NCBI GenBank assembly: GCA_900155495.1 | Contig: FTLJ01000796.1 | Location: 1-45,235 of the forward strand | Reading direction: 5' to 3' | DNA: 45,235 nt | Source of the DNA: Porogramme epimiltina | Lineage: Eukaryota > Basidiomycota > Agaricomycetes > Polyporales > Polyporaceae | Shown here: positions 1-10,633 of the stretch, piece after piece | Layout of the letters: each line of letters opens with the position of its first letter | Numbering within the stretch: position 1 is the stretch's first letter | Made by a program: the position numbers and the translations under genes | The notes under the pieces: generated by a model | What the model saw: only the letters and a program-made list of their open reading frames with translations | Told to the model about the DNA's origin: nothing | Databases searched by the model: none

Positions 1-1
1 G

Positions 2-458
2 AAGAACACGAGCGAGTACGAGTTGCTGGCGGGGCCGGTGAGCGTGTTCATGGACGGCGGGTTCGTCACAAAGACGTCGCTCGAGGTGAGTTCACCATCG
101 TCTTCCTCTATGGATCCCATTGGCTGACAAGCACGTCATATAGCTGATCTCGGCAAATGAGAGCTTCGACTGCGTGCTCGGCGTCGACGCCGCCCTCCAA
201 GTCACATATCACACCGACGCCTGCTCCGTGCACGAGCCCGCGCGCAGCTTCGCGGGACCAATTCGACATCACCATGTTCGAGACCCAGCTCCTCCCAACG
301 CTGGAGTGTTTGTCCCTCGCCGAGAAGCACAATCGCGACCATGTCCCACACATCCTCTCCCTTGCTGGCCACGATGCACTTTCCAAGATCCCGAAGCAGC
401 CGAGTCAATCGTCCCTGCCGGAAACGGCCCACTCTACTCAAGTTCGTTTCCTGGGTAG
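2..458 (+). CDS. DUF4139 (mucoidy-inhibitor-like) protein, 3' part only, degenerate C-terminus
   Basis: The gene enters from the left edge. Exon 2-85 and exon from 144 are joined by a 58-base GT-AG intron (86-143) in phase 0. They encode a stretch with the DUF4139 signature: NTSEYELLAGPVSVF, then DGGFV, then ESFDCVLGVDAALQVTY. This is the conserved beta-rich block of the family found in fungal and animal proteins of unknown biochemical role. Known members continue for roughly 80-150 further residues after this block, including a conserved (V/L)PVS(E/D)D segment. Here the homology stops at about base 224, although the frame stays open to a stop at 456-458. No splicing alternative that I tried restores the missing part. 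The gene is therefore either truncated or degenerate at its 3' end. Family recognition is fairly firm; the end point is not. Confidence 0.55.
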
Positions 459-1011
459 TGTCATCGTACAACCTGTCTCGGAGAAGTGGCTTTCGGAGGT
501 TGGGATTGTTGAGAAAGTCGGAGATGGGGGGAGACGGAAGGAAGGGGGACGGAGCTGGGACGGAAGGTCCAAGACGGAGCGGTGGAAGGGGTTACATGCC
601 AAGCCGACGAGGAGGAGCAGTCTGGATTACTCGAAGTAGTCGAGACGATCATTGAGTTGGACGTAAAGGAACCAACATAGATAAGATAAGATCCGGTCAA
701 TTATGAGGTCATCGTCGCGTACGAGACCGTTATTACACGGCGTTCCGCTGCATTGGGTCTCATTAACACGTTCAACAAGACACAATTGTGCACGCCGTTG
801 AACGGAGACTCGAACTACAGACACTAGTTGTACATATACTCTATACTAGCGGACGACTGTCTATGAGTTTTGGGGAAACGAGAGAAAGGAAGTCGTAACG
901 AAAACATAAAGGTGAAACATAATCTAAGGGTCGTGGGAGGGGGAATCCGAGGTGGGCGGAGCCGTCGCAGTGCAAGGTTGACATGAGGGGGGAACGAGAA
1001 GGGGAGCCATA
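459..1011. other. Intergenic stretch between two converging genes
   Basis: About 550 bases between the degenerate DUF4139 end and the stop codon of the minus-strand perilipin gene. Short open frames occur on both strands but none continues through plausible splice sites or resembles a protein family. It should hold the 3' untranslated regions of both neighbours. Confidence 0.5.
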
Positions 1012-2864
1012 TTACTCGTGATCAATGCCGTTGACCGTGGCGCCGTTCGTCGCCGGCTCAGCGGCCTCGGGCTCCTTCTCCGTAACGCGCGCCTTAAGCG
1101 CACCCAAGATCTCCTGCACCCGCGACGTCGCGGTGTCCAGAAGCGGCTGCACGCGTTCCTGCACAGTCTCGCGCACCTTCGTCGCCTTCTCGGGCAGCGG
1201 GTCGGCAGAGGTGAGGATGCCGGACAGCTCGTTGATCGTCGACGAAAGGTTCGCGGAGACGTCCTGGAACGCGGACTGGAGGGTCCCAGGGAGCGCTGCG
1301 GTCGAGGCCTGTGACCACGGCGTGAGAGACAACTCTATTACCACGCCTCGGGACCGGGCTTACCTGAACCTTGTGGAGCTCCGAAAGCATGGTGTCGCTC
1401 AGGGAGTGCACCCGGGTCTGCGCCGCGCCGTAGCTCGTCGAGGCGAGTTCGGTGACGGACTGCGCGGTGGCCTGCGCGCGCTGGAGGATGACGCTCTGGG
1501 CCTTGATCTGGTTGATCTGCTCCGTGGAGTAGGAGAGCAGCTGGTCGCTGAGCTCGCGCGAGAGGTAGTACGCGCGCTGGTACTGGAAGGTGGCCTCGGG
1601 CGTCGCCGCCGGTGCCTTATCGGCGGATCCGCTTGGCTGCAACTGCTTCACCGCAACGGCGAAGTAGTCGACGATGGGTGCAAACCGCTGTGAAGGAAAA
1701 GGCAGGTAAGCATCCTTACGAGTGCAGAAGCCGAGAGTGCAAGAGGACGAAATGCCTCAATAAACGTGTATGACGGGAGGAATATCAAGGCGCGCAGTTG
1801 TTACAAGGATGGTCCCTTGGCTATTCCTGTGCTCGCGGGCATGAGGCTGCGGCTGCGGCGACGAGCGGAAGCTGGCGCGGGTCGGACGCGGGTATACCTG
1901 AATCTACCCGTGCCCGACCCGTACTATGCCCGAGATCTCAGGTCGAACAGTACTGCAGTGCCCTTGGCATTGAATGGTGCTGCAGCAACCTATTGATAAA
2001 GCACATGCAGCGTGGGGAGGAGGGGGGAATTTCATGTGCCGCTATGGCGCTGCGCTTCAGAGAGCGCATGCCCCAGAATGAGAAACACCTCCAGCACCCG
2101 TGCCTCGAGAAAACAAGAAGAATGAGGGCGCGTACCGTCCCTTAGGGGGACCATCGCCCCTCAAGCTCTTACTCCACGACTCTCGTGCTACATCCAGACA
2201 GGAGCACGCATCGTGGGCATCGTCGCGTGTATTGTCGGTGGCGGCGACATATCGCTCTTGCATTATGCGCCGCAGCTTGTCGCACAGGCACGAGAACACG
2301 CGTTCGGGGGTGGATAGCAAAAGAGTAGGAGTGTGAAAGGGTGGCGTTCGCGGAAGGTGAGACGAAGGATGATGTTTGTGGTGGACAGAATGGACGCATA
2401 ACGAAGGAGGGATCTCACAAAACCAAACGTGAATATCTTATGTGTTGACTCACCTGGTCGATACCCTGGGCAATGTTGTAGGCAGGCGCGCGGACACGCT
2501 CATCGATGGTCTTCGTCGCAACGCCCTTCGCGTGGTCGCTGTTGGCTTTGATGTCCTTGAGGATGTCTTCGGTGGGAGTCTGAAAGGGGTAGGGGAAGCG
2601 GGACTCCACGGTGTCGAGACCCTTGTTGGCAAGGCCGTCTGCGCACGCGAGGACGGGGGCGAGACGCTTTTGGATGGGTGCGGTGTAGCTCAGAGCAGTC
2701 TTGGAGAAGCCCTGGGCAGTGGTGTATGGCGTGCGCGTGTAAGCATTGTTGAGCAGGGTGGTGTTAATGGTGCTGAGGGAGTCCGCGACGAGGGGGATGG
2801 AGCCGACGCGGGTAAGGATGGTAAGCTCGGGGCTGGCAGAGGGAGTCTGAGTCTCCGTGGCCAT
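1012..2864 (-). CDS. Perilipin-like lipid-droplet protein
   Basis: Complement of exons 2454-2864, 1364-1687 and 1012-1308; all junctions are GT-AG and in phase 0, giving 343 residues. The N-terminal part has the features of fungal perilipins (Metarhizium MPL1, yeast Pet10/Pln1): a short acidic start, then LTRVGSIPLVADSLSTINTT, an aromatic and threonine-rich central repeat area, and ESRFPYPF followed by amphipathic helices. The family coats neutral-lipid droplets and protects stored triacylglycerol. The remainder is helical (RFAPIVDYFAVAVKQLQ near residue 138) and ends in a four-helix-like segment with an acidic tail. The start ATG at 2862-2864 is the first in frame with the conserved block. 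The first intron (1688-2453) is 766 bases, far longer than the second (55 bases). The gene shares a short divergent upstream region with the plus-strand gene at 3175. Identification rests on recognised family sequence, not a search. Confidence 0.8.
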
Positions 2865-3174
2865 AGCTAGCGTACGAGGAGGAGTATGTGGTGAAGTTGA
2901 AGGTTGGAATTGTGATAAGAAATGCGGAAAGGAGCGTATATGAGAGGACACGGAACGCATGTGATTTCCGCAAGGAGCGTTCGCGAAGACGCTCGCGTAA
3001 ATTGCCGCATTGGGCGGCTGTGCGCCTGATGGTGGCGAGAGCTGTCTCGACGCGGAACGCACGGATCCTCCGCCACGCTCGGTGACTCTGCCACGCTCCT
3101 CTTCCCCTGCACACGGCTCCCGACCCGGCCTCCCCGACGGCCATCACGCTCTTCTACCGCCCGCGCTGCTCCAG
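2865..3174. promoter_or_regulatory. Divergent upstream region of the perilipin gene and the gene at 3175
   Basis: Only 310 bases separate the start codons of the two diverging genes, so both promoters and both 5' untranslated regions must lie here. The side next to the plus-strand gene is pyrimidine-rich (about 3100-3170), as is common around fungal transcription starts. I see no clear TATA box. Shared control is an inference from spacing only. Confidence 0.4.
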
Positions 3175-3856
3175 ATGCCGCCGATTTCCGTCTCCAGGCC
3201 GAGTTCACGTCGACAAGGAACAATCTGCACTGATTCCACACCGATTTCACAGGCAATCTCCTAACAAAATTATCATCCCAGAATCACGAGCCTCGACGTC
3301 GGCGACTTGGCCTTTCGCTTTGTACACCGACTCGCCACGGCCCACATTGAACGCCTCGACCGACGCGGTCCTCAATCCTTTCTCCCGAGGCGACGATGGA
3401 ATGCCGCGGCGTCAGGATGAGACATTGGAGACGGGAGATACGTGAGTCGCAATTTGCCTCGTGTCTCACAAGCTCCTGATAAAACGTCCTGGGATGTGGA
3501 GCCAGCCAAAGGAAACGAGGCTGTTCTCTATGGCCCGGAACGCACGGGCCCGCGCAGGCACCTCGAACTTCGAAGGTACAGACGAGCGGACAAAAGGAGG
3601 CTTCAGAAGCGCCCCTCAGTTGCCTTGAACACGCATCCAGCTCGCGTACGTGATTCCTTTCTTCCACGTCTTCTATGTATGGCACAAGAAGCGCGAGCGC
3701 GCGGCCTGGCTGTATAAGCACCGGCTGTCGGCGATGTGGCTAGACCTCGAGGCTGTGAACTTGAATAGCCCAAGCTGCAGGGAAGAGTGGAACGTGGCAG
3801 GTCGTTCAGAGCTAGCAGATGCTGCAGTACCACGATTCATTACGATGGACATATAA
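3175..3856 (+). CDS. Hypothetical small membrane protein
   Basis: Exons 3175-3208, 3282-3441, 3506-3575 and 3641-3856 give a phase-consistent 159-residue protein. The intron before 3282 has a perfect CTAAC branch site; its donor (GTCGAC) is weak, so exon 1 is the least certain. The N-terminal 85 residues are rich in Ser, Thr, Arg and Pro and have no recognisable domain. The last exon encodes LAYVIPFFHVFYVWHKKRE, which looks like one membrane-spanning or strongly amphipathic segment followed by a basic stretch, then WLYKHRLSAMWLDLEAVNL. A single-pass organelle membrane protein would fit, but I do not recognise the family. An alternative reading of exon 3 in another frame cannot be joined to the last exon with canonical sites. 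Confidence 0.42.
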
Positions 3857-4371
3857 GGCGGAGTCGTTGAGGACCTTACCATAGATGTCTACTACATAAC
3901 AGGTGTCATGTTTATATATAGTCAATCGACGCTTTGATGTATAGGGTTGTCCACCCCTATATCTCGCCGCTAGCCTTAGGGAGTGGCGCTTGTACCGCTT
4001 AAGATTTCGGAGCCGCGGACCGAGACAAGCCCACCTAGCTATTTGGAGCAGCCTTCTTTCATGAAGGTTTTTGACGGGAGTTAGTTGCACTGCTATGGGC
4101 AAATACAATGAAGACACTGACGGCTTTCATTACTTTTAGCTCTGATTGTACCCGCTGAAATGCAGCCGTAGTCAATCAAACGCGACTCGCCCCGACGTTA
4201 TCCCACACACTCAACGTTAGCCAACCACAGATAGGAGCGTATATAGTTCACCAGGTCACAAGCCCAGTCACTTGCTGACCGCGGCAACAGACTCGGCGGA
4301 GTGGCAAGCTTCTTATCTACGCCCGCGCACACCGCCCTTCTCTCCGCCCAACCAAGCACCGTCAAATCGCC
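3857..4371. other. Intergenic region upstream of the esterase gene
   Basis: About 515 bases with no coherent coding signal on either strand. A TATATATAG-like run near 3913-3920 and a short AT-rich patch precede the esterase gene, but they lie too far upstream to be called its core promoter with confidence. Confidence 0.4.
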
Positions 4372-6512
4372 ATGTCGCCGGGCAAACACCTGCACGAAGA
4401 GCTCGCACAATCGGCGGAGAAGGTCAGCGTGGAAACGCGACATGGAGCCATCCGGGGCCGCCGCGCGGCGAATGGCGCCGCCGTCTTCTTGGGTGCGTTC
4501 TCTACACTTGGCCGCGCGCGGTCTGCACTAGTGGCGGATTGACCCCTGAACTTCATCGATGTCGCCGATCAGAGGTCCCCTACGCACTGCCGCCCGAGCG
4601 GTTCACGGACCCTGTCCCCCTTCCCGCCGACTTTACGTATGAAGACAAAGAGTATATTTTGGAAAGCAAATGTGAGTCTAGCTTTCCGTTCTCTCCACGT
4701 ACGCAGGGACGTAATCTGACTACTATCCATCCAAGATGGCGCCCAACCCAACAATGACGGTCAAGCTGCGGGTGAGCGCATTTCTTTCACACACTGGCGC
4801 AAAGGATATGACCTCTGTGCACACGTTTAGGCGTTCCTTTCGAGGACAAAGTAGGGCTGGGGAAGCCGAGTGAAGACCCGTGCGTCTGCTCTCGCGGACT
4901 GACCTCATCGCATCCACTCACTTGGTGAATTAGGCTCTTCGTGAACATCGTGACACCAGCCTCGTTTCCCGAGAACACCGGCTTTCCTGTGAAGGTATAC
5001 ATCCACGGCGGGTGAGTACTTCAATTTCCGCCCACATTCCCGATGAGGATGTGTAAATTAATTCATTTCGGCAGCTTTCTCCAGTTCGGCTCCCCGCACG
5101 GCCTGAAAGGGCAGGCACAGTACGTCGCGGCGGAGCGGTCAGAGGTTTGGGTCAACATCGGCTACCGGCTGTCCGCGTTTGGCTTCCTCGCGTGCGACGA
5201 GCCCAAGATCGACGGAAACTTCGGGTTCCAGGACCAGTGGCTCGCTATGCAGTGGATTCGGGACAATATCGCATCTTTTGGAGGTGCGACATGCGCGGCG
5301 ACATGCTAGCTATGACGATTACTCACTCCTTCGGGTTGCAGGGAATCCCGAGGACATAACGCTCACCGGGCTCTCCGCAGGTGGGAGGGCGGACATCGAC
5401 TGATGTATCTCGTTCAGGGCACTGACGCAATCGAGGCAGGGGCACACTCTGTGCACCAGCTGCTCCACCACGCGTCTCGCCTGCCAGAGGGCGTGAAGGC
5501 CCCCTTCCAGCGGGCGCACATGCAGTCCAACGCGATCATGTCCGTGCCCCCCACCCCCATCCTCTCCGCAGGCACGCCCACTGACCGCGCGATTTCCCCC
5601 GCAGAACGGCGCCCAAGACCCCCGCAGAGCTCCGTGCGCAATACTCCGCGCTCTGCCACGCGCTCGGGCTCGACCCCGCGGCGCCGTCGACGCTCGCTAC
5701 ACTGCGCGACCCCGCGCGCGTCCCGCACAGTGCGATCACGCACGCGATCGAGACGGACGCGCTGGGTACTGAGTTCGGCACGTTCCGCGGGTGCTGGGAG
5801 GCCGGGTGGCTGGGCGCGGAGGACCCGCTCGTGTGGCAGCGCACGGGTGGGCTCGCGCGCGGGCTCGCGAAGGCGGGCGTGCGGAGCGTCGTCGTGGGCG
5901 AGCTCGCGGAGGAGTGGTACTTGTACGCGATCGCGCACCCCGTGAGCAGCCTGCGCGACGTGGAGGTGAATTTGGAGCGGTACTACGCGCGGGAGATGGC
6001 GCAGGGCATGCTTGACGCGTACTTCAAGAGTGGCGGGAATGGGGGGAAGAGGGAGGGGAGCGGGGAGGAGATGACGAGGGTGTTTGGGGACGTGCTGAGT
6101 GAGGGGCAGGTGTACCTCCCTGTGCGCCTCTTCGCGAGGGACATGCTCGCCGCTGGATTCCCGCTGGTGAGGTATGAGATACGGTGGACGCCCGAGCAGC
6201 TACGCCCCTTGGGTGCGTATGTCGTCCGCAGCGCGCTAAAGATCCTGACGGATTCGGACAGGTTACGTCACTCACGGAACCGACCGGGCGCTATGGGCTT
6301 TCCGCCTCCCTTCGTTGGAAGGCGATCAACCAAACATCGCTCGCGCGTGGCTAGATGCAGTCGACGACCACATTAAGAGCGCAGAGGCAGGAAAGATTAT
6401 GGATGTGAAGACAGTTCTCGCACTGACGGAAGAAAAGGAGGCGGTGGAAGCTGAGGATACCAAGTGGGATATGTATACGCGCATGCGCACGACGCTCCCG
6501 GGGGAAGTATAG
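4372..6512 (+). CDS. Type-B carboxylesterase (alpha/beta hydrolase)
   Basis: Ten exons: 4372-4492, 4573-4671, 4736-4771, 4831-4879, 4934-5011, 5075-5283, 5342-5380, 5440-5539, 5605-6212, 6262-6512; 529 residues, near the usual 500-560 of the family. The N-terminus has the family start (VSVETRHGAIRG, then VPYALPPERF). VKVYIHGGF near residue 126 is the oxyanion-hole HGG. GLSAG with the presumed nucleophile Ser about 209 follows NPEDITLTGLSAGAHSVHQ. A Glu in GTEFGTF and a His in YVTHGTDRALWAF are the likely other triad members. No signal peptide is evident, so a cytosolic enzyme acting on carboxylic esters or lipids is likely; the substrate cannot be told. The codon of the Gly after the catalytic Ser-Ala is split by an intron. 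The donor of the eighth intron (GTCCGT) is weak. The large exon 9 is noticeably GC-richer than the rest. Confidence 0.85.
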
Positions 6513-7027
6513 TATGGACGAATGCAAGTGTATAACTACGGTACGTCAGTCCATACTGCCTTGACTCCAAGTTATGGTACTAATTCGTCTTCACAGTCTC
6601 TGTATCCTTACAGCATGTCAATATCACATGAGCTGCCACGCGTAGTCCCATGACCATTGCTCTCCTCGCGCTCGAGGCTATATTCCGCTCGCGTTCGTCG
6701 CCATCACCAACGCCCACTCTAGCGAGGGTGTCGTATCGAGTTGACCTCACAGGCCGCTCGTCCGGCCCGCCTTGCGTCTAATGTCTTACCGTGGGCGGGC
6801 GTACCTCCGAGAACATATGACTTGCGCTTGCAGGACTTTTGTGATCTTCGCCGGGCCGCCGCCCACCCCGAAGGGTCGAAGTGGAATATGCGCCTTCACG
6901 TGGACACCTTGTACGTGATGAGCGCCTTCTCAGAAGCATTCAGGCGTATCTCATATATAGTCTTGGGACATATCCCCGCGCCCGGGGGAGACCTCTTGGA
7001 CTACCAACGCTCACCACTGCCCCTAGA
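6513..7027. other. Intergenic region between esterase and sugar-transporter genes
   Basis: About 515 bases. Open frames run through part of it, but none has family resemblance or joins in phase to the transporter. TCATATATAG at 6950-6959 lies about 70 bases upstream of the transporter ATG and is a possible TATA element. Confidence 0.4.
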
Positions 7028-9332
7028 ATGTGGATTGCACCGCTGAGAGGGAAGTACCTTGTCTGGGCGATCACAGGTGCGTTGTGTCTACAGCCATTGG
7101 CTATGTTTTCGCACACTGACTTGTACCTCGACCTAGCGTGCTGTTGTCAGGGATTCTTGCTCCTTGGATATGACCAAGGAGTGATGTCCGGCATTGTAAG
7201 GCTATATCGACATATCCCAGCACCGACGCTGAATCTTCTGCCCCAGATTGGGGCCGACAACCAATTTGGCAGGGACTTTGGGCATCCAGACCCCACAACC
7301 CAAGGAACGATAGTACGTTCTATCACTGCTGGGATAGCCACGCCAGACTGACGACACTCTAGGTTGCTATATACGTGAGTACGTAGGTGCTAGGCGGGAC
7401 GCTTCAAAGTTCATGTGCGGGGATACAGGATATCGGGTGCGCTGTCGGGAGTCTCATCACGTTTCTGTGGGGAGAGAGCATCGGGAGGAAACGTATGATC
7501 ATGGCGGGAGCCTCAACTATGCTTGTGGGGACGGTGAGTGCTCGTGATGTAGTCCTCTCCAACTTCTACTGAGGACCATCCCAGGCTATTCTTACGAGTA
7601 GCACTACGCTTGCGCAGCTCTACGTTGGGAGAATAGTGACTGGCATTGTGTGTTAATTCCTCGCTATGTTCTCGAAGGTATGCTGATACGTCGAGTTTGT
7701 TCAGGGGAATGGATTCAACTCGTCTTCTATCCCGGTGTACCAAAGCGAGACGTGTGGCGGGATGGTCCGCGGGGCATTGGTTTGTCTCAACTCGACTGTG
7801 ACCATCATAGGTCTCGTGATAGTACGCCCCTTTTATGGTCCTTATCATCTCCCAACTGACTTCTGTGATATGACTATCCCCACTAGGCATATTGGTTGGA
7901 CTACGGAATGTCTTTCGTCGACGGGCCGTCGCAGTGGAGGCTTCCAATAGGTTCGTATTCTGCTCCTGGAGAAATCATAATACGTCCCGCATCCTGACGA
8001 TATCTCCTTCGTTCACAGGATTCCAGGCTGTCTTTGCTCTTCTCCTTCTGTTGCAGGTCGCTGTGCTCCCCGACAGTCCGCGTTGGTGCATGGCACATGG
8101 GCGCTCTGAAGAAGGCGCGAAAATCCTCGCTCAGTTAGAGGACCGCGACTCTCCCGATGATCCTGATGTCGTTGCAAAGCGGAAGGAGATCGAAGTTTCT
8201 CTGGCTCAGGAGAGCGCGGGAGGGCCTTTCCGCTACCGTGAACTCCTCCAGGGTGGTCCTTTAGGAAACTTCCGACGGATATGTCTGTGCGTCGGCGTGA
8301 ACGTGATGCAGCAGTTTACTGGGTGAGTTGTAGTCCTGACGTACCCGATATCCTTGATTGGCTGACGCACGTTGTCGCCTACTAGAGCAAACATGATCAA
8401 GTGAGCTTACTTCCCAGCGGTCCCAGTTGTGCGCTGTTAACGTCCTGCAGCTACCTGGCCCCCGTCGTGTACCAAAACACTATGGGCCTTTCAAGGAATC
8501 TGTCTCTCCTCCTGGGCGGATTCACAGCTGTAACGTATATGTTCGCGTCGTTCATTCCTCTTTGGGTGAGTGCGTCTTAGTCAAGATCGTCTTCCAATGT
8601 CTAAATGTCTCTGGATTCAAGACGGTCGACCGTTACGGGCGTCGAGCTCTGTTGATGATATCCGCAACCGGTCTTTCCGTGTGCTTCATCATCGCGTCCA
8701 TTCTTCTCTCAATAGGGACCTTGAGCGCAGCCTACGGGGCTACCGCCATGGTTTTCATCTTCCAGATATTCCTTGGCATTGGGTATCTCCCTATTGTGAG
8801 TAGCTCCGTTAGCACATCCATCTGCAGACTCGCTTATACACCGTCCCATTCAGCCGTGGCTCTATCCTGCCGAGGTACGCATCCAGCCCACTGATATACG
8901 GCTACGTCTCTCACTGACACCACACCTCTCTTTCCACAGATCACTACGACGCGTATCCGCGCCCGGGGCTCCGCCATCTCGTCCTTCTTCAACTGGATGT
9001 GCGTCTTCGCCGTCGTCGAGATGACGCCGCCCGCAATCGCGAACATCAGCTGGCGCGTCTTCATCATCTTCGCCGTCTTCAACGCGCTCTGGGTGCCCCT
9101 CGTGTACGCGTTCTTCCCGGAGACGAAGGGGCTCGAGCTGGAGGATGTGGACCACATCTTCGAGAAGGGCGGCTTCACGGGCGGCGTGTGGACCAGCCCT
9201 GGCGGGAGGACCGTCGAGCGGAGGCGCATTGCACGTGACGTGGAGACGCTGGAGAAGGGGGAGAGGTTTGAGTCTTCGAAGGAGGGTACGGTAGACGTAC
9301 GCATAGAGGAGGGAAATGTGAAAGACGAGTGA
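7028..9332 (+). CDS. MFS sugar porter (hexose/lactose permease type)
   Basis: Fourteen exons: 7028-7076, 7137-7195, 7247-7312, 7363-7374, 7429-7533, 7585-7647, 7705-7821, 7887-7950, 8019-8322, 8386-8400, 8451-8565, 8622-8795, 8854-8874, 8940-9332; 518 residues, the normal size for the family. Sugar-porter signatures are present: GFLLLGYDQGVMSGI in TM1, ESIGRKRM after TM2, LPDSPRWCMAHGR in the central loop, NVMQQFTGANMINYLAPVVY in TM7, DRYGRRALL after TM8, PWLYPAE, and FFPETKGLELEDVDHIFEKG after TM12. Twelve membrane segments can be counted. It should move a hexose or disaccharide with protons across the plasma membrane; the substrate is not deducible. Three exons are only 12, 15 and 21 bases. 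The ATG is close to TM1, giving a very short cytosolic N-terminus compared with many homologues, so an extra upstream exon cannot be excluded. Confidence 0.88.
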
Positions 9333-9700
9333 GGATATTACAGTTCAATACGTAGGAATGTCAGCCGCAGTTTCCTTGATCGTCCATCGTTGTTCGAACT
9401 TTCCGTATCTCATTTCATTGAGGCCAAAGGAGTGTAGAGTTATACCAGTACGCCAGCGTATGTACACCTATTACGTATGAGAAAAGGAGACAGGAGATAG
9501 TGCTCCGATAGTCAATGCTCTCCGGGAACCACAGACAAATGTAACCCCTTTGACGTGACTAAACAAATCGCAGCGCGCTCAAGACTAGGTCGGAAAGACA
9601 AGGAAAATGATCAATGTGGAAAAGAGTGATAACGGAGGACGAAGTTATAGGGCTAAGGAATGGTTGCGAAGATCTGGCTACAATATCCATCACTGACCTG
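9333..9700. other. Intergenic region between converging genes
   Basis: About 370 bases between the stops of the sugar porter and the minus-strand zinc-cluster gene. It should hold both 3' untranslated regions. No further gene is seen. Confidence 0.45.
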
Positions 9701-10633
9701 TCAGTGTCTCCAACTCTCGGGGAAGGCCAACCTCCGATCGTTGTAGTCCCGCCGCTGGGAAGCTACGTCAAATGCGGAAGGATCGTGGGGATAAAACGTC
9801 TGGGGTAAGTGACCCAAATTGGATCCCATTGAATCCACACCCGACCCGCCATTGGGATGGTAGTAAGGATAAAGGCTAGATGACGGGACTGGTAACATCA
9901 TCGCTGGTGTAACATCGGCATGTTCTGTAGGCATATCAGGTGGTCATCATTAGAGCCGAAGTGCGATCAGAGAAATGCACCCTCACCAGACGGCGCTGTG
10001 AGCTCGTTGGCTGTTTCATTGTGTCGACGAGCTTCCTCGGCGTTGTCCGCCGCACCCCTTCTAGCCCTAGCGCGATATTCGCATTTCTCCCCACGATCAG
10101 AGCATCGTTGACACGGACGGTGAGTGGAACAGGGTTTCCGCGCGCGATGGCAGCCTTTGCACTACGATGAAGATGACGAAGTATTAAGAGGTGGCGGGAT
10201 TTGAAGTGCAAACAACATACAGCTCCGTGTCCTCGAGGTCGGTATCTCTTATAGCCGGTAGACACAGCTTGAGAGGGTATAACCCCGGTGTCCCCGGAGG
10301 AATTTTTGACAGTTTCACCGGGTACCCTGTTCGCGATGATATCGGTGGGGGTTGTGGAGTCAGAATCCGGACATGGAACGTGTTGTGAAGGGGACTGCAC
10401 AGTTCTCCCTGAAACCAGCTCTACAGTGACGATAGTCCTTCGGGTTAGGGGAGGTACATGTACAAGCACAAGTAGTCACCAAACTCACCAAGGTACAGCG
10501 CCATGGGTATGAGTGCGTAGGCGCCACGCTGCAACGAACTATCCAAACCATTCGACACAGAAGAGTCTAGCAACTGGGGAGACTGAGCCTCCTGCAGTGT
10601 GCTGACTAGATAAACACTGGAGCAGGCTTCCAT
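9701..10633 (-). CDS. Small Zn2Cys6 zinc-cluster protein (Z1)
   Basis: Complement of exons 10489-10633, 10221-10420, 9987-10161 and 9701-9924; 247 residues with all junctions GT-AG and in phase. Exon 3 opens exactly with the first cysteine of a Gal4-type cluster, CKGCHRARKPC then RPCQRC then EKC, i.e. Cys116-x2-Cys119-x6-Cys126-x5-Cys132-x2-Cys135-x6-Cys142, preceded by a basic run (YKRYRPRG) and followed by an Arg-rich helix. This fold binds two zinc ions and DNA in fungal regulators. The PAS or middle-homology domain of larger regulators is missing. The C-terminal 75 residues are rich in Pro, Tyr, Ser and His and may be an activation region. Exon 1 ends with the motif ALIPMALYLEL, which resembles Z2 and Z3 farther right. 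Intron phases (1, 0, 1) are the same as in Z2. Targets are unknown. Confidence 0.72.

Noticed and set aside
9936..10469. Continuous 177-codon minus-strand frame over Z1
   Set aside because: It reads across two introns and hides the zinc cluster; splicing gives a complete six-cysteine motif in another frame.
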